Assembly: GCA_949292795.1 (NCBI GenBank)
Contig: CASFBR010000055.1
Span: 1 to 39,590 of the forward strand
Direction of reading: 5' to 3'
Source: an uncultured Eubacteriales bacterium
GTDB lineage: Bacteria > Bacillota > Clostridia > Lachnospirales > Lachnospiraceae
DNA: 39,590 bases
Shown here: positions 25,213 to 33,883 of the stretch, in pieces
Position numbering within the stretch: the first letter of the stretch is position 1
Layout: each line of letters starts with the position of its first letter
Notes under the pieces: model-generated
Database searches by the model: none
The model's input: only the letters and a program-made list of their open reading frames with translations
Told to the model about the DNA's origin: nothing
Made by a program: the position numbers and the translations under genes

Positions 25213-26091
25213 TTAATAGCGCCGCTGGTTTTTAATTTCTTCATATAAAAGCACATAATTTTCATAACGGCTGGCGCTGATATGCCCCTGTGACAGTGCC
25301 TCCTTTACAGCACAATCCGGCTCATTAATATGCACGCAGCCGTTAAAACGGCACTGACCTTCATAAGGTTCAAATTCCTTAAAATAAAATCTCAGGTCAT
25401 TCGCTTCCAGATCATTGATAAACAGTGATGTAAAGCCCGGTGTATCCATCATATAGGAGGCGCCCTCCAGATGGAACAGCTCTGAATGCCGGGTCGTGTG
25501 GCGGCCGCGCTGAATCTTGCGGCTGATGTCCCCGGTCTGCATAGCCGCCTCCGGCTTTAAACAGTTCATCATCGAGGACTTTCCCACGCCGGATGGACCG
25601 GCCATGACCGTCGTTTTATCCTTCAAAAGCGCCCGCACCTTATCAATGCCTTCGTTCTGGCGCACGCTTGTAAATAATAGCTTACTGCCGCAGTTTTTAT
25701 AAATATCAAAAAGCTGCTCCTGGGACTGCATATCTGCCGCATCAGTCTTATTAAAACAGATAATCGTTGGTACATGCTGCATCTGCATCATGATCAGAAA
25801 GCGGTCCAGCATATTTAAATTCGGCAGCGGTTTTGCCACGGCAAAAATGATCATCGCCTGATCCACATTGGCCACAGCCGGCCGGATCAGGGCATTTTTC
25901 CGGGGCAATATCCGGGTGATATTGCCCTCCTTATCGCCCTCATGGGTGATTTCAAATTCGACCATATCCCCCACCAGGGGCTTGATCTTTTCATTGCGGA
26001 AAATTCCCTTGGCCTTACAGGCGTAAATGCCAAGCTTCGGCTCATGCACATAGTAAAAGCCTGCAATCCCTTTAATAATCTTTCCCTGCAT
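25213..26091 (-). CDS. rsgA: Ribosome small subunit-dependent GTPase RsgA
   Basis: Circularly permuted GTPase that acts late in 30S subunit maturation. The 292-aa protein has an N-terminal OB-fold (about 1-65), then the permuted G motifs: G4 CFNKTDAAD first, then G1 AGPSGVGKSSMMN, then G3 MDTPGF, and a C-terminal zinc module CRFNGCVHINEPDC. AGGAG precedes the ATG. It follows prkC by 15 bp; in Bacillus RsgA (CpgA) is encoded beside and phosphorylated by PrkC, so the pairing is functionally sensible. Confidence 0.97.
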   Translation of the reverse strand: MQGKIIKGIAGFYYVHEPKLGIYACKAKGIFRNEKIKPLVGDMVEFEITHEGDKEGNITRILPRKNALIRPAVANVDQAMIIFAVAKPLPNLNMLDRFLIMMQMQHVPTIICFNKTDAADMQSQEQLFDIYKNCGSKLLFTSVRQNEGIDKVRALLKDKTTVMAGPSGVGKSSMMNCLKPEAAMQTGDISRKIQRGRHTTRHSELFHLEGASYMMDTPGFTSLFINDLEANDLRFYFKEFEPYEGQCRFNGCVHINEPDCAVKEALSQGHISASRYENYVLLYEEIKNQRRY

Positions 26092-26106
26092 CCGTTTTTC
26101 TCCTGA

Positions 26107-28332
26107 TCAGTTCGCGACAACGCTGCCGCTGCCGATCACATTGCCGTCCACACTGAGCTTCCATGTCGCCGGCGCACCGTTATCGCTGCTCACCGGGTAA
26201 TAGGTCTGCCACTGATCCGGCGTCATCGTCAGTGTTCCGGTCGTCCACACAAGCGCTCCGCTGCTGTTATACACATCGATGCGCACCTGGGCCGTCTGTC
26301 CTGATGCAAGTCCGCCGATAGGATTGTCAAGTCCGGATAAGTCCACGCTTCCGGTATAGCTCTGCGGCGTCTCCTCCGTCTGAGGTCCGGTGCTCACAAC
26401 AAGATTGACATAGGCACCCTCATCGAGTACTTCACCGTAAGCCTCACTGGCATCAATCACCGTTCCCGCAGGATAATCACTGCTTTGCTCGACCTTTGAG
26501 CCAAGATTCAGATTCGCAGCCGTAAGCTTTGAGATGGCCTCATCGAGCGTCAGTCCGATGACCATCGGCATGGTTGTCGTCGCTTTTTCGGCCCCTTTGC
26601 TCACAATAATGACCACACTGGAGCCTTTATCCACCTCTGTGCCTGCGCCCGGCTCTGTACGGATCACAATATTCTCCTTCACTGTATCGCTGAACTCATA
26701 TTTTACATTTGAAATGACAAGTCCCTGTATCTGAAGGGATGTCTGTGCCTGCGTCAGTGTCAGACCGGATACATCGTCAATAGTCACCTTCTCATCGGTT
26801 TCTTCCGTTTCCTCAGTCTCTGCGCTATTGACCCACACATCGACCGTATCGCCGCGGGAAAGCTCCTCCCCGTCCTCCGGGTCCTGACGGTAAATATGGC
26901 CGGCATCCACCTCATCGCTGGAACCGTCATGCACGCTTAAAAACAGACCAAACTCGCGCAGCGCAGACTGGGCCTGGGACTCTGTCATATCATAAAGGTC
27001 CGGAACCCGGACAAGCTCCGATTCGCTGTCACTTTGGGAATCCGTCTCCAGGCTTTCCGTCTCAGTATCGGTATCGCTCATACTCTCAATGCTGCTTTTT
27101 GTCTGTCCGGTTGAAAACAGCCCGGCTGCACGGCCGATAATGAAAAAGATTACAACCACAAGAATGACAGCGCCCACGATGCCAAGCACCATCATGACCT
27201 TTTCCAGTGCCGGATTCACGCCGTCATTATCATCGTCATCCTCCTCAATGGCACTGCGGCGCTGTCCGTTTCTCCCGGCATAAGGCGGGCGTCCGGAGCT
27301 TCCCGCCGGTGTGCTGCCTGCCCTGCCGCTCCGGCTGTTTCCTGAAAATCCGCTGCCAGAGGCAGCTCCGGCTCCGCCAGCATTTTCTTCCTTCGTCTGG
27401 ACATTGCCGCCCATATGGTTCTGACGGACGCCGGCCGTATCTGCGTGATTCAGCACAACCGTCTGCTCATTGGCCGCCGGAGAAACCCCGCCGATCACCA
27501 CATACTCGCCATCGGGATGGGTCAGCACCTTACGCAGGTCTGCGATTAAGTCTCTGGCCGACGCATAGCGGCGTTCCGGTTTTTTCTGGGTACATTTAAG
27601 AATGATCTTCTCAAAGCTTCTCGGGATCGACGGCTCTAAACGTCGTGGCGGAACCATCTCTCCCTGTATATGCAAAAGTGCCACCGCTACATTTGTCTCG
27701 CCCTCAAAAGGCACCCGCCCGGTGAGCATCTCATACATCGTAATACCGAGAGAATAAATATCACTCTTGGCATCGGAATAACCGCCGCGGGCCTGCTCCG
27801 GTGAAATATAGTGGACACTTCCCGCGGCATTGGTCGTTACAGTGGTTGAATCCGCCATCTTTGCAATGCCAAAGTCTGTCACCTTCACCTTGCCGTCCCT
27901 GGACATAATGATATTCTGCGGCTTCACATCCCGGTGGATGATCCGGTTATCATGGGCGGCCTGTAATCCCGATGCGATCTGCACGGAAATATTCAGCGCT
28001 TCCTTGATCTCAAGCTTGCCCTTCATCTCAATATATTTTTTCAGGGTGATTCCCTGGACAAGCTCCATTACAATATAGTGGATGCCGTTTTCCTCACCGA
28101 CATCATATACATTCACAATGTTCGGATGTGAAAGTCCTGCCGCAGCCTGAGCCTCCACCCGAAACTTCTTTACAAACGTCTCATCGACACTAAATTCATG
28201 CTTTAATACTTTGACAGCAACCAGGCGGTTTAACTTATGATCCTTGGCCTTGTACACATCCGCCATACCGCCGGATCCGATCTTTTCCAGTATCTCGTAT
28301 CGGTCTGCCAAGTACATTCCCGGAACTACCAT
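26107..28332 (-). CDS. prkC: PASTA-domain Ser/Thr protein kinase PrkC
   Basis: Membrane kinase that senses muropeptides or lipid II and controls wall growth, germination and stress. The 741-aa protein has an N-terminal kinase domain (about 12-270) with the Gly-rich loop GSGGMADVYKA, Lys41, HRD (133-135), DFG (153-155) and the activation segment with several Thr. A Gly/Ser-rich linker follows, then one membrane helix (about 379-400), an acidic stalk, three PASTA domains (about 440-503, 515-580, 586-648) and an extra ~80-residue beta-type C-terminal domain (660-741). The ATG overlaps the stp stop by one base and has GGAGG ahead, so the phosphatase and kinase are coupled. Confidence 0.97.
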   Translation of the reverse strand: MVVPGMYLADRYEILEKIGSGGMADVYKAKDHKLNRLVAVKVLKHEFSVDETFVKKFRVEAQAAAGLSHPNIVNVYDVGEENGIHYIVMELVQGITLKKYIEMKGKLEIKEALNISVQIASGLQAAHDNRIIHRDVKPQNIIMSRDGKVKVTDFGIAKMADSTTVTTNAAGSVHYISPEQARGGYSDAKSDIYSLGITMYEMLTGRVPFEGETNVAVALLHIQGEMVPPRRLEPSIPRSFEKIILKCTQKKPERRYASARDLIADLRKVLTHPDGEYVVIGGVSPAANEQTVVLNHADTAGVRQNHMGGNVQTKEENAGGAGAASGSGFSGNSRSGRAGSTPAGSSGRPPYAGRNGQRRSAIEEDDDDNDGVNPALEKVMMVLGIVGAVILVVVIFFIIGRAAGLFSTGQTKSSIESMSDTDTETESLETDSQSDSESELVRVPDLYDMTESQAQSALREFGLFLSVHDGSSDEVDAGHIYRQDPEDGEELSRGDTVDVWVNSAETEETEETDEKVTIDDVSGLTLTQAQTSLQIQGLVISNVKYEFSDTVKENIVIRTEPGAGTEVDKGSSVVIIVSKGAEKATTTMPMVIGLTLDEAISKLTAANLNLGSKVEQSSDYPAGTVIDASEAYGEVLDEGAYVNLVVSTGPQTEETPQSYTGSVDLSGLDNPIGGLASGQTAQVRIDVYNSSGALVWTTGTLTMTPDQWQTYYPVSSDNGAPATWKLSVDGNVIGSGSVVAN

Positions 28333-29066
28333 CAGTCCACCTCCTCATCAAACGGATCGATGACAATGGCTGTAATGTTATCCAAACCGCCATGTGCTTT
28401 TGCCGTATTGACCAGAACATCCACCACAACATCGGCATCGGTCGCTGTAATGATGTCTAAAAGCTCCTGATCATCGATCATATTTGAAAGCCCGTCGGAG
28501 CACATTAAAATCCTGTCCCCGGGCTGTAAATCTACTTCAAAAAAATCCACGCGTATATCCCAGGACGCACCGATCGCCCTGGTAATAATATTTTTATCGG
28601 GATGGTGCTTTGCCTCATCACTTGTAATCTCACCGGCGCGCACCATTGCGCCTACATAGGAATGATCCTCCGTCACCTGGCTGATCTCACTGTCGATCAG
28701 GTACAGCCGGCTGTCGCCGACATTGGCCACATAGAGTGTCTCGTCAACGATAAATGCTGCCACAAAGGTCGTTCCCATGCCGGAAAGCTCCGGATGCTTC
28801 TGCGCCTTTTCCATGACAAGCTCATTAATATAATGAATGCCGTCGTCCACAAGACGTATGGGCTGATCCGGCGGCGCTTTCATTATGTAATCAATGAAAT
28901 TTTCCACAGACATTCTCGACGCAAAATCACCGGCCTTATGCCCGCCCATACCGTCAGCGACAATAAATAAATTAGGGAGCTGACCAACAGGGTCTTTTGA
29001 ATAATACATAAAGTCCTGATTCATTTTCCGCACTGAGCCAATATCTGATTTGCCAAAAACCCTCAT
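28332..29066 (-). CDS. stp: PP2C-family protein phosphatase, partner of PrkC
   Basis: Manganese/magnesium-dependent Ser/Thr phosphatase that removes PrkC phosphorylation. The 244-aa product has the PP2C signatures SDIGSVRKMNQDF, VADGMGGHKAGDFAS, GMGTTFVAAFI, VGDSRLYLI, EDHSYV, ITRAIG, LMCSDGLSNM and DNITAIVI, which include the metal-binding Asp residues. A GTG at 29078 is possible, but GAGGAATAGA before the ATG at 29066 fits better. It lies 27 bp after rlmN and overlaps prkC by one base. Also called prpC in Bacillus. Confidence 0.96.
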   Translation of the reverse strand: MRVFGKSDIGSVRKMNQDFMYYSKDPVGQLPNLFIVADGMGGHKAGDFASRMSVENFIDYIMKAPPDQPIRLVDDGIHYINELVMEKAQKHPELSGMGTTFVAAFIVDETLYVANVGDSRLYLIDSEISQVTEDHSYVGAMVRAGEITSDEAKHHPDKNIITRAIGASWDIRVDFFEVDLQPGDRILMCSDGLSNMIDDQELLDIITATDADVVVDVLVNTAKAHGGLDNITAIVIDPFDEEVD

Positions 29067-29093
29067 TCTATTCCTCACTTTCCAGGATACTCA

Positions 29094-30164
29094 TTACACC
29101 TGCCGATTCAGGTAGTTTTTCCGTAATTGACCGCAGGCAGCCTGAATATCTCTGCCCATTTCCCTTCTTATAGTAACATTTTCGCCATATTTTTCAAGGC
29201 TATTTTTAAAATTATTCACAGCGCTGTTGTCGGACTGGCGAAAATCTCTCTCCTTGATTGGATTGACCGGGATCAGATTGACATGGGCGTTAAGCCCCTT
29301 TAAAAGCCCGGCAAGGGCCCTGGCCTGTTCTGGGCTGTCGTTGACGCCGGCCACAAGACTATATTCAAACGTCAGCCGGCGGTTATTATGACTGTAATAG
29401 GCCTTACATGCCTCAAGAATCTCCCGGATGGAATATTTGTTCGCAATGGGCATCAGCGTCCGGCGCTGCTCGTCACTTACTGCATGTAAAGAAATTGCCA
29501 GGGTGACCTGAAGCTTTTCCTCTGCCAGCGCATAAATTTTCGGGACAATGCCGCAGGTGGACAGTGTAATATTTCTCTGGCTTATATGAAGTCCGTTCTC
29601 ATCGGAGAGCAGCTTTATAAAACGGACGACATTGTCATAATTATCTAACGGCTCGCCGCTTCCCATAATAACCACATTGGAAATGCGCTCTCCCAGGTCC
29701 CGCTGTATGGCGTAAACCTCATCCAGCATTTCCGATGGGGTCATACTGCGCTCCAGGCCATCCAGAGTCGAGGCACAAAACCGGCAGCCCATCCGGCAGC
29801 CGACCTGTGAAGAAACACACACCGAATTGCCATGCTTATATTTCATCAGCACGCTTTCGATAATATTTCCATCCGGCAGCCGAAACAAATACTTGCGGGT
29901 CCCGTCAATTTTGGAAACAAGACATTCCACGGTCTCAAGCGCCGTCAGTACGGCGCATGTATCTAACTTTTCCCGAAGCGCTTTAGAAAGGGAGGTCATC
30001 TCGTCAAAGCTGCGGGCCAGCTTTACATGAAGCCACTGATACAGCTGGGCGGCACGAAACTTCGGTTCCTTAAGCGTCCCTGTGACAAACACGGTCAGCT
30101 CCTCTAAATTCATCGATTTTATATCCGCTTTATCCATAGATTTTACATCAACCTTTTCACACAT
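29094..30164 (-). CDS. rlmN: Dual-specificity 23S rRNA/tRNA adenine-C2 methyltransferase RlmN
   Basis: Radical-SAM enzyme that methylates C2 of A2503 in 23S rRNA and A37 of some tRNAs. The 356-aa product has the iron-sulfur motif C123-x3-C127-x2-C130 (in GCRMGCRFC), VIMGSGEPLDNYDN, ITLSTCGIVP, SLHAVSDEQR, and the C-terminal region with Cys in AACGQL that forms the methyl intermediate. A longer reading to 30305 overlaps rsmB and is rejected; AAGGGATGG precedes the ATG at 30164. It follows rsmB by 13 bp. Confidence 0.97.
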   Translation of the reverse strand: MCEKVDVKSMDKADIKSMNLEELTVFVTGTLKEPKFRAAQLYQWLHVKLARSFDEMTSLSKALREKLDTCAVLTALETVECLVSKIDGTRKYLFRLPDGNIIESVLMKYKHGNSVCVSSQVGCRMGCRFCASTLDGLERSMTPSEMLDEVYAIQRDLGERISNVVIMGSGEPLDNYDNVVRFIKLLSDENGLHISQRNITLSTCGIVPKIYALAEEKLQVTLAISLHAVSDEQRRTLMPIANKYSIREILEACKAYYSHNNRRLTFEYSLVAGVNDSPEQARALAGLLKGLNAHVNLIPVNPIKERDFRQSDNSAVNNFKNSLEKYGENVTIRREMGRDIQAACGQLRKNYLNRQV

Positions 30165-30177
30165 GATACCATCCCTT

Positions 30178-31506
30178 TCACGGTTTTGGCCGCCGCGTAA
30201 AACGTGCGATAAAAAAGCCATCACACAAATCGGTGCCAGGGATAAACTGGCGCTCCTCTTCCATGACAAAATCAAAATTTTCCGCAAACCAGCGGGCATT
30301 TTCAATATTTTCCGCAGGATTTACCGTACATGTGCTGTAAATAAGCGTTCCCCCGGGAGCGACAGCTTTTTGTGTGGCTGTAAGTATCTCACGCTGAAGC
30401 GCTGCCAAAGCCTTTATCTGCTCCATATCCATACGGTATTTAATATCCGGCTTTTTCCCGATCACTCCAAGTCCGGAGCAGGGAAGATCCGCAAAAACGA
30501 CCTGGGCACGGCCAAAGTCCTCCGGGTCTGGTATACAGGCATCCTTCACCTGGACCGTAAGGTTTGTAAGGCCAAGACGCCGGCGGTTCTGTTCGATCAG
30601 CCGGGTCTTAGCCGCCGTCAGATCGCGGGCAAACACATGACCGCACGCACCGTCTGGCCCGGCTAATGCCATAAGCCGTCCGGCGGCATGACAGCTTTTT
30701 CCGCCCGGAGCAGCACACACGTCGATAACCGTATCACCGGCTTTAAGGCCGGCCATTTCCACAACCATCATAGAGCTTTCGTCCTGAACCGTATACAGGC
30801 CGTCACGAAAGCTTTTAAGGCCGCTCAGATGATCAAAGCCCGAAAGCTTTAATGCATAATTTACAAGACTTCCAGGCGTCACCGTTACACCCTCCGCCTC
30901 TAATATCTGCCGGATTTGCGGCACCTGATCTTCATGAACACAGCGCACCGTCACAGGCTTTTCGCAAAGACTGTCGGCAAGCATCTTTTCTGCAACCGAA
31001 AAGCCATAGCTTTCGCTCCATAGCTTTACAAGCCACTCCGGCGCGGAATACATCACCGACAGGTACAAAAGCGGTTCCCGGCTGCGATCCGGCCACCGGA
31101 CGTTATTAAGGCTCCGGGCGGCGTTTCTTAACACGCCGTTGACAAAGCCTTTAAGATTTTTAAACCCGCGCTTTCCTGCAAGGCGTACAGCCTCATTGCA
31201 AATGGCACTGGCAGGCACATGGGGCATATACATGAGCTGATAAAACGATAAACGCAAAATCGTTTTTATGACCGGCTTAAGCTTTGCCGGCTTAACTGTG
31301 GAAAAGCAGCCGATTACATAATCCAGTGTGATTAGCCGCTCTAATGTACCTTTAAACAGGCGGCTTAAAAAGCTGCGCTCCTGCTTTTCAAGATACTGGT
31401 ATTTTTCAAGCATCTGACGGTGGACCACATGGGAGGGCTTTTGTTCCCGGGTCACCTCAAGAAGCATATCCAACACGATTTCTCTGACATTGATGGAATC
31501 TGTCAA
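30178..31506 (-). CDS. rsmB: 16S rRNA (cytosine-967-C5)-methyltransferase RsmB
   Basis: SAM-dependent m5C methyltransferase for 16S rRNA. The 442-aa protein has an N-terminal NusB-like helical RNA-binding domain (about 1-140, with RSFLSRLFKGTLER and RGFKNLKGFVNGVLRN). The Rossmann domain has CAAPGGKSCHAA, FADLPCSGLGVIGKKPDIKY and STCTVNPAEN, carrying the two motif-IV and motif-VI cysteines. The start is TTG at 31506 with GGAGG 4 bases ahead, a little tight but the only well-placed start. yugP lies 18 bp upstream. Confidence 0.96.
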   Translation of the reverse strand: MTDSINVREIVLDMLLEVTREQKPSHVVHRQMLEKYQYLEKQERSFLSRLFKGTLERLITLDYVIGCFSTVKPAKLKPVIKTILRLSFYQLMYMPHVPASAICNEAVRLAGKRGFKNLKGFVNGVLRNAARSLNNVRWPDRSREPLLYLSVMYSAPEWLVKLWSESYGFSVAEKMLADSLCEKPVTVRCVHEDQVPQIRQILEAEGVTVTPGSLVNYALKLSGFDHLSGLKSFRDGLYTVQDESSMMVVEMAGLKAGDTVIDVCAAPGGKSCHAAGRLMALAGPDGACGHVFARDLTAAKTRLIEQNRRRLGLTNLTVQVKDACIPDPEDFGRAQVVFADLPCSGLGVIGKKPDIKYRMDMEQIKALAALQREILTATQKAVAPGGTLIYSTCTVNPAENIENARWFAENFDFVMEEERQFIPGTDLCDGFFIARFTRRPKP

Positions 31507-31524
31507 GTTTCCTCCCTTCCCCGG

Positions 31525-32253
31525 TCAGTCATCCCGCCGGCGTGTAAGAATTAAAAGTCTTAAAAACTGCAGGATCATTCCCGCAGCACTGGCCACATAC
31601 GTCAGGGCTGCCGCCCTAAGCACCTTTCTGGCGCCGATATTTTCATCGCCCATAAGCATTCCGCTTCCGGACAAAATCCTGAGTCCTCTGGCCGATGCAT
31701 TAAATTCCACCGGCAGGGTCACCAGATGAAAAAGTACGACCGCAAAAAATAAAACAATGCCGATCGTAATGAGCGTCCGGTTAAATCCCATAAAAATACC
31801 GACAATAATAATCGGCCACGAAATCGCCGAGCCAAAGTTGGCCACCGGCACGAGGCTGCCGCGTATTTTCAGCGGCAGATAATTTTGCGCATGCTGAATA
31901 GCATGACCACATTCATGGGCTGCAACGCTGACCGCTGCCACAGATGTCGAATGATACACCGGGTCGGAAAGCGCCAGCGTTTTATTTCTCGGGTCATAAT
32001 GGTCATTTAAATTGCCCCGGATATGGATCACACGGACATCATAGATGCCGGACCGGTGCAAAATCTCCTGGGCCGCCTGTGCACCGCTAAAGCCCCGGAT
32101 CGTAGGCACGGATGAAAAACGCCGGAAAGCGGATTTCACACCGGCCGACGCCCACAGCGACAACACTACGCCTGCAATAATCAGCAGGTACGTCCAATCC
32201 AGGTAAAATCCCGGATAACCGTAACCATAGCCAAAACGGATATACGCCAACAT
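31525..32253 (-). CDS. YugP-family membrane zinc metallopeptidase
   Basis: A 242-aa predicted neutral zinc metallopeptidase of the YugP family (PF04298). The active-site motif HECGH (113-117) sits in VAAHECGHAIQHA, with hydrophobic helices at about 20-36 and several after residue 125. The physiological substrate is not known. The start at 32253 has AGGAG 8 bases ahead; a GTG at 32262 would overlap the fmt stop. In Clostridia this gene is often placed between fmt and rsmB, as here, so it is a standard operon member rather than an insertion. Confidence 0.92.
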   Translation of the reverse strand: MLAYIRFGYGYGYPGFYLDWTYLLIIAGVVLSLWASAGVKSAFRRFSSVPTIRGFSGAQAAQEILHRSGIYDVRVIHIRGNLNDHYDPRNKTLALSDPVYHSTSVAAVSVAAHECGHAIQHAQNYLPLKIRGSLVPVANFGSAISWPIIIVGIFMGFNRTLITIGIVLFFAVVLFHLVTLPVEFNASARGLRILSGSGMLMGDENIGARKVLRAAALTYVASAAGMILQFLRLLILTRRRDD

Positions 32254-32258
32254 CACAA

Positions 32259-33200
32259 TCACTCCTGACTTGGGAGGATTTCTCCTTTCTCAAGAGAATA
32301 TCCTCTTAAAAATGCTCCGGCGTCCATACGTTTTTTACCTTCAAGCTGAAGGCTTCTGACCGCCAGGGCGCCTTTTCCTGTTTTTATGGCAAAACCGTCT
32401 TTTGTGATTTCAACAATTTCTCCCGTCTGTCCTTCATATTCTTTATCGATTACCTGTGCTTCCCAGAGCTTTAATGTCCGGCCATGGACAAACGTATAGG
32501 CGCTCGGCCACGGATTTAAACCACGGATCAGCCGTTCAAGTTCACTGGCCGGTCTGGAAAAATCCAGTTCGCCCATGGACTTTGTAAGCATTTTCGCATA
32601 TTGACCGGCCTGGCTGTCATCCTGCGGGGTGCGCACCGCTGTGCCGTCTTTAAGCGCATCAAGTGTGCGCACGAGCAGATCGGCGCCCACATCGGCCAGC
32701 TTGTCGTGGAGACTGCCGCCAGTCTCTTTTTCACTTAAGGGAACCTCGGCTTTCATGATCATATCACCGGTATCAAGCCCCTCCGCCATATACATGGTCG
32801 TCACACCGCTGACCTTCTCGCCGTTGATTACGGCCCACTGCACCGGTGCGGCTCCGCGGTATTTCGGGAGCAGGGAGCCATGGACGTTGATGCATCCATA
32901 CGGCGGGATGTCCAGGATCGATTTGGGAAGTATCTGGCCAAAGGCAACAACCACGATCACTTCCGGCGCCATATCTTTAAGAATCTGAACAAATTCCGGA
33001 TCGCGTGCTTTGACCGGCTGATACACAGGAATCTCATATTCCAGCGCTTTTTGCTTCACCGGTGAATAAGTCACCGCCTTGCCTCTGCCCCGGGCTTTAT
33101 CCGGCTGAGTGACCACCGCCGCGATCTCATGACCGCAGTCAATAAGCTTTTGCAGGGAAGGCACCGCAAAATCCGGCGTTCCCATAAATACGATACGCAT
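32259..33200 (-). CDS. fmt: Methionyl-tRNA formyltransferase
   Basis: Formylates Met on initiator tRNA using 10-formyl-THF. The 313-aa protein starts MRIVFMGTPDFAVPSL and has the catalytic region INVHGSLLPKYRGAAPVQWA (with the Asn-His pair), TTMYMAEGLDTGDM, and the C-terminal OB-fold domain around IRGLNPWPSAYT. AGGAGAG in the end of def serves as SD; the def stop and fmt start are one base apart, so they are coupled. def-fmt adjacency fits their linked roles in N-terminal formyl-Met handling. Confidence 0.98.
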   Translation of the reverse strand: MRIVFMGTPDFAVPSLQKLIDCGHEIAAVVTQPDKARGRGKAVTYSPVKQKALEYEIPVYQPVKARDPEFVQILKDMAPEVIVVVAFGQILPKSILDIPPYGCINVHGSLLPKYRGAAPVQWAVINGEKVSGVTTMYMAEGLDTGDMIMKAEVPLSEKETGGSLHDKLADVGADLLVRTLDALKDGTAVRTPQDDSQAGQYAKMLTKSMGELDFSRPASELERLIRGLNPWPSAYTFVHGRTLKLWEAQVIDKEYEGQTGEIVEITKDGFAIKTGKGALAVRSLQLEGKKRMDAGAFLRGYSLEKGEILPSQE

Positions 33201-33201
33201 A

Positions 33202-33720
33202 TTACCGCTCTCCTTTCACAGAAGCGTCATCCTCCATACCGGCATCCTCTTCATCGGACTCGTAGGTTACATCTCTGAGTGGTCCCTCTACCAGCTCCGT
33301 GTACAGATGCCCGTCCAGATGGTCAAATTCATGGCACATTGCCCTTGCAAATAATTCTGTACCTTCAATCTCAAATTCATTCATGTCCGCATCAAAGGCT
33401 ACCGCCTTGACATAGTTTGGCCGGGTCACCGTCCCGCACTTGCCCGGAACACTTAAGCAGCCCTCATCCCCGGTCTGCTCCCCGTCGGTTGCTACGATCT
33501 TCGGATTAATAAAAACATGAGGGCCCTCTCCCACATCGATCACAACAATTCGTTTTAAAATACCTACCTGAGGCGCCGCCAGGCCAACGCCGTTACATTC
33601 ATACATCGTATCGAGCATATCCCCGATCAGCTGACGGATTCTCGGCGTTACCTCCTTTACCTCCTTTGCTCTCTTATTAAGAATTGAATCACCCTGATAA
33701 CGTAAATTGCGGATTGCCAT
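33202..33720 (-). CDS. def: Peptide deformylase
   Basis: Iron/zinc hydrolase that removes the formyl group from new proteins. The 172-aa product starts MAIRNLRYQGD and shows all three motifs: GVGLAAPQVG (44-53), EGCLS (86-90, metal Cys) and HEFDH (130-134, metal His pair and catalytic Glu). Its C-terminal extension is acidic. The ATG at 33720 has AGGAG 8 bases ahead; a reading from 33738 is possible but less likely. It follows priA across 163 bp that hold a tandem hairpin repeat. Confidence 0.98.
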   Translation of the reverse strand: MAIRNLRYQGDSILNKRAKEVKEVTPRIRQLIGDMLDTMYECNGVGLAAPQVGILKRIVVIDVGEGPHVFINPKIVATDGEQTGDEGCLSVPGKCGTVTRPNYVKAVAFDADMNEFEIEGTELFARAMCHEFDHLDGHLYTELVEGPLRDVTYESDEEDAGMEDDASVKGER

Positions 33721-33744
33721 CCCACTCTCTCCTTTCATCTTTAT

Positions 33745-33873
33745 TGCCGCGCCCTTTAAGCGGCATTATGGTATCCCCTTGCGGGATTTCCTATTTTCTG
33801 CCGCGCCTTTTAGCGGCATCATGGTATCCCCTTGCGGGATTTCATCTGTTCTGCCGCGCCCTTTTAGCGGCAT
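33745..33873. repeat. 53/54-bp tandem repeat, two full copies and one partial
   Basis: Units 33745-33798 and 33799-33851 and the partial 33852-33873 each open with TGCCGCGCC and a stem GCCGC/GCGGC. The full units go on to a second stem, ATCCC-CTTGC-GGGAT. They fill most of the gap between the priA stop and the def start. The function could be mRNA processing or partial termination between the two genes. Confidence 0.85.
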
Positions 33874-33883
33874 CTTATTGCTT

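Noticed and set aside
29067-29078. GTG start for stp at 29078
   Set aside because: The GTG itself overlaps the SD (GAGGA) that serves the ATG at 29066.
33745-33873. CRISPR-like array
   Set aside because: Units are directly adjacent with no unique spacers, contain two hairpins each, and no cas gene is present.
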